Source of the DNA: Mycobacterium sp. E787
GTDB lineage: Bacteria; Actinomycetota; Actinomycetes; Mycobacteriales; Mycobacteriaceae
Length of the DNA stretch: 64,000 bases
Assembly: GCF_001668725.1 (NCBI RefSeq)
Contig: NZ_LZKL01000116.1
Coordinates: 1 to 64,000 of the forward strand
Direction of reading: 5' to 3'
Part shown: piece after piece, positions 59,380 to 64,000 of the stretch
Layout: each line of letters begins with the position of its first letter
How positions within the stretch are numbered: position 1 is the first letter of the stretch
Program-made: the position numbers and the translations under genes
Notes under the pieces: model-generated
What the model was told of the DNA's origin: nothing
The model's input: only the letters and a program-made list of their open reading frames with translations
Database searches by the model: none

Positions 59380-59812
59380 CGGTTAATACCTTTCGTCGGT
59401 TTGGTCGAATATTCACAAATACGGATTCACGAGACATGGGGGCATGGTTATGAGTTGCATTTGACGCACTTCATGCCTTGAGGTACTGATCTCGATAGCT
59501 GCCAGACTTCCTTCAGCCTGGAGATTTAGGCGTGCTGCGGCATCGGCGTTACTCCAGCCACCGATGCCGCAGGGTCATTAACCGGTGTTTTATTCAGCAT
59601 GATTATTAGTATCGTTGCGCAAGCTTATGACTGCCTGTGCCCCGGTTGTAAGATTGCTGATCTTTCGATGCTGCGCAGCGATTCAATGGCTGATTACGCA
59701 GAATGTACGGCGTCAAATAGCGGGCGTGCATATTACAACTCACGCCGCCCGCCCCCGGACTGTCAGGTACGCCGATAAGCGAGGTCGGGGTCCGTCCGCG
59801 GGGGTCAAGAGC
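59380..59812. other. 433-bp A/T-richer gap with a perfect hairpin
   Basis: Visibly lower in GC than the rest of the window. It holds the sulfotransferase promoter (TATTAA at about 59389, minus) and the narK 3' side. CTGCGGCATCGG (59535-59546) pairs perfectly with CCGATGCCGCAG (59561-59572) over a 14-nt loop, a terminator candidate for narK. No gene is seen. Confidence 0.55.
59535..59572. terminator. Perfect 12-bp hairpin downstream of narK
   Basis: Exact 12-bp inverted repeat with a 14-nt loop, 240 nt past the narK stop and 156 nt before the sulfotransferase start. There is no T run on the minus strand; on the plus strand a GTTTTATT follows 15 nt later. Confidence 0.5.
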
Positions 59813-61237
59813 TCACGTCTTGACGATCTCCTCCGCAGGCGGTTGCACCAACGCCGGCGCCGCGGCATCTTGCCCGTCGCACCGCACGTAGCGGTACCAG
59901 ACCAGCACTCCGGCGGCGATGTAGCACACGAGGAAGCTCCACAACGCCGGTGTCTCGGTGCCGGTGGTGTCATACGACTGCCGCAACGCCAGGTCGATCC
60001 CGACGCCGCCGAGCGCCCCGAAAGCGCCGGCGACCCCGATCAGTGCCCCCGACCGCACGCGCGCCCAATGCCCGCGTTCGGCCTCACTGACGCCCAGCGC
60101 GCGGGCGCGCTCCTCGAAGACCGACGGAATCAGCTTGTAAACAGCCGCTTTGGCGGCGCCGCAAAAAACGAACAGTGCGATGAAACCGACGATGTAGCCG
60201 ACCATCGTGAAACCCGTCACGGCGGCGCCCCGGTCCTCGGCGGCGTCGGCATGCATGCTGACGCCCACCAGGAACCCGCCCGCCACGATCGAAGCGGCGA
60301 AGACCGCCAGAGTTACGCGGCCGCCGCCGAACCGGTCGCTGACCTTCCCCCCGGCTATCCGCGCCAGCGACCCCAGCAGCGGCCCGATGAAGGCAACCTC
60401 CGCGGCGTGCAGCGACGCCTGCGCGTGGCTTTCCCCGGCAGCGATGAAGTTGTGCTGCAACACCTGACCGAAGGCGAACGCAAAGCCCAGAAACGAGCCG
60501 GAGGCGCACATGTAGAAAAACGAGATCGCCCACGTATCGGGAACCCCGAGAATGGCCCGCAGGTTGTGCAGCGACAGGCCGGTCCGGTGCGCGACGACGT
60601 TGTCCATGAAAAGCGTTGCGCCGACGCCGCCGACGGCCAGCAGCGCAAGATAGATGGCGCACACCCAATAGGGCGCCTCGTGGCCCGCGGTGGCCAGCGC
60701 AACCAGTCCGACCGCCTGGATGCCCGCCGAGCCCAGGTTGGCCATCCCACCCGTGATGCCAAGGGCAAATCCCTTGAGCCGCTGGGGAAAAAGCCCGTCG
60801 ACCTTGGCCAGCGATGCCGAGTAGTTGCCGCCGCCCAGGCCGGTCAGCGCGGCGCACACCAGATACGGCCACAACGGCAGGCCGGGGTGGGACAGCAGGA
60901 TAATCGCCCCTGCGGTCGGAAGCAGCAGCACCACGGCGGAGAACATCGTCCAGTTGCGGCCGCCGAACCAATTGGCCGCCATCGAATACGGGATGCGCGC
61001 GAGCGCCCCGACCAGGGAGGCGGTAGCGCCGACCAACAGCTTGTCGCCGGTCGAGAAACCGTAGACGGACTGCGGCATGAACAGCACCATGACCGACCAC
61101 AGATACCAAATGGAAAATGCGACATGCACATTCACGACCTGCCACATCAGGTTGCGCCGGGCGATGGCGTGATTTCCGCCGTTCCACGCCACGGCGTCTT
61201 CCGGATCCCAAACCACGATGCGATGTGAGCGGGCCAC
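59813..61237 (-). CDS. narK: Nitrate/nitrite transporter, NarK family (MFS)
   Basis: 474 aa, 12 membrane segments. The start RSHRIVVWDPEDAVAW, WSVMVLFMPQSVYGFS, GLGGGNYSASLAKVDGLFPQRLKGFALG and the nitrate signature GxxFGGGNxS-like pattern match M. tuberculosis NarK proteins. It moves nitrate in or nitrite out. GTG 61237 gives the same N-terminus as NarK2/NarK3; upstream starts are possible. It is isolated from any nitrate reductase in this window. Confidence 0.92.
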   Translation of the reverse strand: MARSHRIVVWDPEDAVAWNGGNHAIARRNLMWQVVNVHVAFSIWYLWSVMVLFMPQSVYGFSTGDKLLVGATASLVGALARIPYSMAANWFGGRNWTMFSAVVLLLPTAGAIILLSHPGLPLWPYLVCAALTGLGGGNYSASLAKVDGLFPQRLKGFALGITGGMANLGSAGIQAVGLVALATAGHEAPYWVCAIYLALLAVGGVGATLFMDNVVAHRTGLSLHNLRAILGVPDTWAISFFYMCASGSFLGFAFAFGQVLQHNFIAAGESHAQASLHAAEVAFIGPLLGSLARIAGGKVSDRFGGGRVTLAVFAASIVAGGFLVGVSMHADAAEDRGAAVTGFTMVGYIVGFIALFVFCGAAKAAVYKLIPSVFEERARALGVSEAERGHWARVRSGALIGVAGAFGALGGVGIDLALRQSYDTTGTETPALWSFLVCYIAAGVLVWYRYVRCDGQDAAAPALVQPPAEEIVKT

Positions 61238-61712
61238 GCGATATCTATCATTCACCGGCGACGGAGGCGTGAGCGTCGGGCCAGCCTGCTCGCATACCGG
61301 GTCAGGTCCCATTGGGCTGCTCAACAATTCGGCACCCGGCGGGAGAGCGATCGAACGGCCACTTACGGTCCTCCGCGTCACATCGGGCTGCACAACCGGC
61401 CAGCCGACCACTTGGTGTCTGTTCCGCAGGGACCGTTGGCCGTCAACAGCGACGCGCGGTTATTGGCGAGCCCCACCGCCATCGTGCGCCGGCAACGCGG
61501 TGCCCCGTCCCGCCAACGCACGTGTACGTCCTTGGTAGTCAAGCGGGAAACGTTCGACAAGCTGGCGTGTCCGATCTACAGGAGATTTGCAGCCGACTCG
61601 CCAGCTCTGTCCAGCCGGCCGTGAGGAAGCCACGGCCGCGCATCGGATTCCGAGCATTCTCACAGCTGGTGTGGGTTGCCATCCAAGCCCCGCGTTGTAC
61701 ATTGCTGCCACT
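61238..61712. other. 475-bp divergent gap, narK / exported hypothetical
   Basis: No gene recognised. A GGGACC-GTTG-GCC word at about 61429-61442 is a weak match to a DosR box, which controls narK2 in M. tuberculosis. TACATT (61698-61703) lies 9 nt before the downstream GTG and may be its -10. The narK -10 was not identified. Confidence 0.4.
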
Positions 61713-62153
61713 GTGGACCCTCGGATCACCGGCGCGAATCGTCGATGGCGGTTGGCCATCGCGACGGTCGCGGCGCTGAGCCTGTTCGTCGCCCTGATCG
61801 CGGGTTCTTCGTTGCGTCCCCAATTCGCCGCGGCCACGCTTCCCGAGCCGGCGGCGTGGACCCATGCGACCCATGCTGTCCGAGCGCAGACCGGCCCGGC
61901 GGAGCTTCGCGCTGCCGCCCATGACTTTTCGCCGGGCTCCACGCCGACAGACAAGAAGCCTTTCCACAGCATGTGGATGACCCGCGACCGGCCGGCCACG
62001 GTGATCCACTTGTCGCCGCAAACCGGCTGGCTTGCCCTGCCGGCGTCGTTTGGCGGGTCGAAGTTTCCGCCGGATGGCGTCCGATGGGCCGCAGCAGCGC
62101 CCGCTCCCGACGACCGAGATGTGTTGACGCGACTCTGCGTCGCCCGACGCTGA
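61713..62153 (+). CDS. Exported or membrane-anchored hypothetical protein
   Basis: 146 aa from GTG 61713. One hydrophobic stretch (about 13-32: LAIATVAALSLFVALIAGS) acts as a signal or anchor, followed by about 110 residues without recognised domain (GWLALPASFGGSKFPPDGVRW). Coding is supported by the signal-like start and the -10 hexamer upstream; the longer frame before the GTG is not. Function unknown. Confidence 0.55.
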   Translation: MDPRITGANRRWRLAIATVAALSLFVALIAGSSLRPQFAAATLPEPAAWTHATHAVRAQTGPAELRAAAHDFSPGSTPTDKKPFHSMWMTRDRPATVIHLSPQTGWLALPASFGGSKFPPDGVRWAAAAPAPDDRDVLTRLCVARR

Positions 62154-62296
62154 CGAGCCCGCGCCGGGCCCTCATGCCGTCTGGCGCGGCCCGGTAGGCC
62201 CACAACACACATCAAATCACGGCAGTCGGCCCGACCATGCCGAATTACCCGCGGCTGCAGCGGGACAGGACGTCGACCCCTTTCGAGGAAGCATCC

Positions 62297-63505
62297 ATGG
62301 ATTTCGTTGTGCAACAAATAAATTCCGAGCCGATCCCTTCGGAGCGCACTGTCGACTACAGCCCTCCGCGCCCGTTCCACCTGCCGCGGCTGGAGCATTC
62401 GGCGTTACCGATGGCCGCCGATCGGGGTGTCGGATGGAAGGCGTTGCGGGACGCCGGGCCGGTCGTGTTCATGAACGGCGCCTATTACCTGACGCGCCGA
62501 GAGGACGTGCTCGCGGCGCTGTGCCAAGCCAACCTCTTCTCTGCACATCTCGCGCTGCAGCCCCCGGGCAGCCCGGTGCCGGTGCTGCCTTCGGCGTTCG
62601 ACCCTCCCGAGCACACGCGATACCGCAAAATCCTGCAGCCGTATTTCAGCCCGCACGCCCTGGCTAAATCACGGCCCGTGATGAAGCGCCACGCGGTCGA
62701 CATGATCGCCGCCCTCGCGGCGCGGGGCGAGTGCGAGGTGATGGCGACCTTCGCGCGCCTCTACCCGTATCAGGTGTTCATGGACCTCTACGGGCTGCCG
62801 CTGGAGGACCGCGACCGCGTGATCGCCTGGAAGGACGCCGCGGTGGACGGCAAGCCCGAGGGATACGAGCTGCTGACATATTTCACCGAGGCCATCAGGC
62901 AACGCCGGCAGAACCCGGGCTCCGACATGTTGTCGGAAGTCATGACCGGTCCCGGCGATCTCACCGACCTGGAGCTGCTCGGCATGAGCCACCTCTTGAT
63001 CCTGTCGGGTCTGGACACGGTCGCCGCGGCGATCGGCTTTTCGCTCTTCGAACTGGCGCGGCGGCCGCAGCTGCGCAGGGAGCTGCGCCACGATCCCGAG
63101 CAGACCAAGGTCTTCATCGAGGAAATCGTCCGGCTCGAGCCGGCGGCGCCGTTGGCGGCCCGGGTCACCACCGACTTCGTCAAGGTGGGCGGCATGACGC
63201 TTCCCCCGGGCACGCCGGTGCGGCTGTGCACCGCCGCAATCAACCGTGACGGCAGCGACGAGATCTCCACCGATGACTTGGTGATGGACGGAAAGGTGCA
63301 CCGCCACTGGGGATTCGGGGGCGGTCCACACCGCTGCATCGGGTCGCACCTGGCGCGGATCGAGCTGGCGATCGTCATCGACGAGTGGCTCAGGCAGATC
63401 CCTGACTTCCAGCTGCCGCAGGGCTACACGCCCGAGATCAAGTTCCCGTCGAAGAGCTTCGCGCTCAAGTCGCTCCCATTGAGCTGGGGCGGCCAGGGTC
63501 GGTAG
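62297..63505 (+). CDS. Cytochrome P450
   Basis: 402 aa. The I-helix LSGLDTVAAAIG keeps the acid-alcohol pair, ExxR is EEIVRLEP, and the heme loop GFGGGPHRCIGSHLAR has Cys347. It is a soluble monooxygenase of unknown substrate, unlike the P450 at 34482 (different helix I and N-terminus). GAGGAAG precedes ATG 62297. No ferredoxin gene is adjacent. Confidence 0.92.
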   Translation: MDFVVQQINSEPIPSERTVDYSPPRPFHLPRLEHSALPMAADRGVGWKALRDAGPVVFMNGAYYLTRREDVLAALCQANLFSAHLALQPPGSPVPVLPSAFDPPEHTRYRKILQPYFSPHALAKSRPVMKRHAVDMIAALAARGECEVMATFARLYPYQVFMDLYGLPLEDRDRVIAWKDAAVDGKPEGYELLTYFTEAIRQRRQNPGSDMLSEVMTGPGDLTDLELLGMSHLLILSGLDTVAAAIGFSLFELARRPQLRRELRHDPEQTKVFIEEIVRLEPAAPLAARVTTDFVKVGGMTLPPGTPVRLCTAAINRDGSDEISTDDLVMDGKVHRHWGFGGGPHRCIGSHLARIELAIVIDEWLRQIPDFQLPQGYTPEIKFPSKSFALKSLPLSWGGQGR

Positions 63506-63514
63506 CCAGTCGCT

Positions 63515-63982
63515 TCACGCCTGTTCCTCGGCCTTCGCGGGGTCCTCGATCACGTGATACGCCGGATCGACCATCGACATGGGGCGATTACCGGACTGGC
63601 GGGCCTTCCCGGTGATGCGCAGCAGCTGCCCGGGCTGGATGTCGGCGCCCCCGCGGCCCGGGCGGAACGTGACGTTGACTTCGCCGCTGTCGTCGCCGAC
63701 GACGATCCAGCGAAAAGTGCGGCGGCCCTTGGTGATGTCCTCGATCTGGCTGACCCGTCCCTCGAAGGTGGCGCGCTGCCCCGGGATGAGCCCGGCCACG
63801 GTGATCACCGACCCCCGTTCGGGGTGCTCGTAGGCCTCGACCTCCCGCTCCTCGTCCCTGAAAACCCAGGCCCCGACCCGGTCCAGCCACCGCGCGATGC
63901 GGTGCTCGAACTCGTCGGGATACGCCTCCTTGATCCGCGACTCCACGTCGTACGGGACGATCGTCGCCGCCGCGTCCGGCAT
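63515..63982 (-). CDS. OB-fold nucleic-acid-binding domain protein, hypothetical
   Basis: 155 aa. An OB-fold core (SVITVAGLIPGQRATFEGRVSQIEDITKGRRTFRWIVVGDDSGEVNVTF, about 56-107, then QLLRITGKA) resembles the wedge/OB domains of RecG-like and tRNA-synthetase-associated proteins. The N-terminus (about 1-50) has an acidic helix and a segment WLDRVGAWVF. ATG 63982; the promoter is cut by the window end. It converges on the P450. Confidence 0.7.
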   Translation of the reverse strand: MPDAAATIVPYDVESRIKEAYPDEFEHRIARWLDRVGAWVFRDEEREVEAYEHPERGSVITVAGLIPGQRATFEGRVSQIEDITKGRRTFRWIVVGDDSGEVNVTFRPGRGGADIQPGQLLRITGKARQSGNRPMSMVDPAYHVIEDPAKAEEQA

Positions 63983-64000
63983 CAGGCTGACCGCGCGGGC

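Noticed and set aside
61421..61450. DosR box upstream of narK
   Set aside because: Only GGGAC and a few paired bases match; more than half of the consensus positions differ, and it lies about 190 bp from the start.
61460..62398. Minus-strand 312-codon frame opposite the exported hypothetical
   Set aside because: No motif or start signal; composition typical of a shadow. The opposite strand has a signal-like segment and a -10.

Overview
The window is a high-GC (about 70% by eye) stretch of a Mycobacterium chromosome. Gene content and order follow the M. tuberculosis H37Rv block mrp-tatB-htrA-rseA-sigE ... dapE-dapD ... putB-pruA-pucR (recalled as Rv1229c back to Rv1186c), with many proteins of almost the same length. 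The extra genes (GH5 glycosidase, stf0, NarK, several P450/beta-oxidation genes) suggest a non-tuberculosis slow grower, perhaps of the avium complex; the species call is inference. I saw no rRNA, tRNA, insertion sequence, CRISPR array or prophage.

Layout. 1-5.6 kb: mrp, then the envelope-stress set tatB/htrA/rseA/sigE, and an O-methyltransferase. 5.8-11.4 kb: a TetR-controlled multidrug ABC exporter with a membrane methyltransferase and a CocE-like hydrolase. 11.5-17.3 kb: glycogen/maltosyl-phosphate genes (glgC, glgM), a small DUF3117 protein, tagA, a DivIVA-like protein, gpgS and folP2. 17.3-17.7 kb: a 20-bp tandem repeat array. 17.7-26.6 kb: fadD6, a LOG-family protein, an AAA-type ATPase, a secreted GH5 enzyme, a VapBC-like pair, dapE and dapD. 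26.6-30.5 kb: an MFS carrier, fadD36 and an alpha/beta hydrolase.

30.6-42.2 kb is the main accessory region: a catabolic island with a fused CoA-transferase and aldehyde dehydrogenase on the minus strand, and divergently a P450, two acyl-CoA dehydrogenases, two MaoC hydratases, a DUF35 protein, an Ltp2-like thiolase-fold protein, a zinc alcohol dehydrogenase and a TetR regulator, almost all overlapping by 1-4 nt. It resembles the cholesterol side-chain igr operon (cyp125-fadE28-fadE29-chsH2-chsH1-ltp2), with ChsH2 apparently split into two genes. Together these genes could hydroxylate, oxidise, CoA-activate and shorten a branched or steroid-like side chain.

42.3-47.7 kb: an MBL hydrolase, a small Pro-rich exported protein and the proline catabolic genes with their PucR regulator. 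47.7-53 kb: an odd pair (a GRDP-like protein and a DivIVA-like membrane protein with a Gly/Cys/His tail), a Cys-rich secreted protein and a large LuxR-type ATPase. 53.4-59.4 kb: a sulfotransferase/transporter neighbourhood (stf0, a 31-aa membrane peptide, YeiH-type and GAP-type membrane proteins, a cation/proton antiporter, an HPP protein and a second sulfotransferase). 59.8-64 kb: NarK, an exported hypothetical, a second P450 and an OB-fold protein.

Two themes run through the window. At least fifteen genes have a TANNNT -10 hexamer only 6-8 nt before the start codon, the architecture of leaderless mRNAs. Intergenic gaps also carry recurring palindromic elements (a 62-bp element twice, a hairpin family twice, and a TGAGTGTG-type element in several forms including the tandem array).
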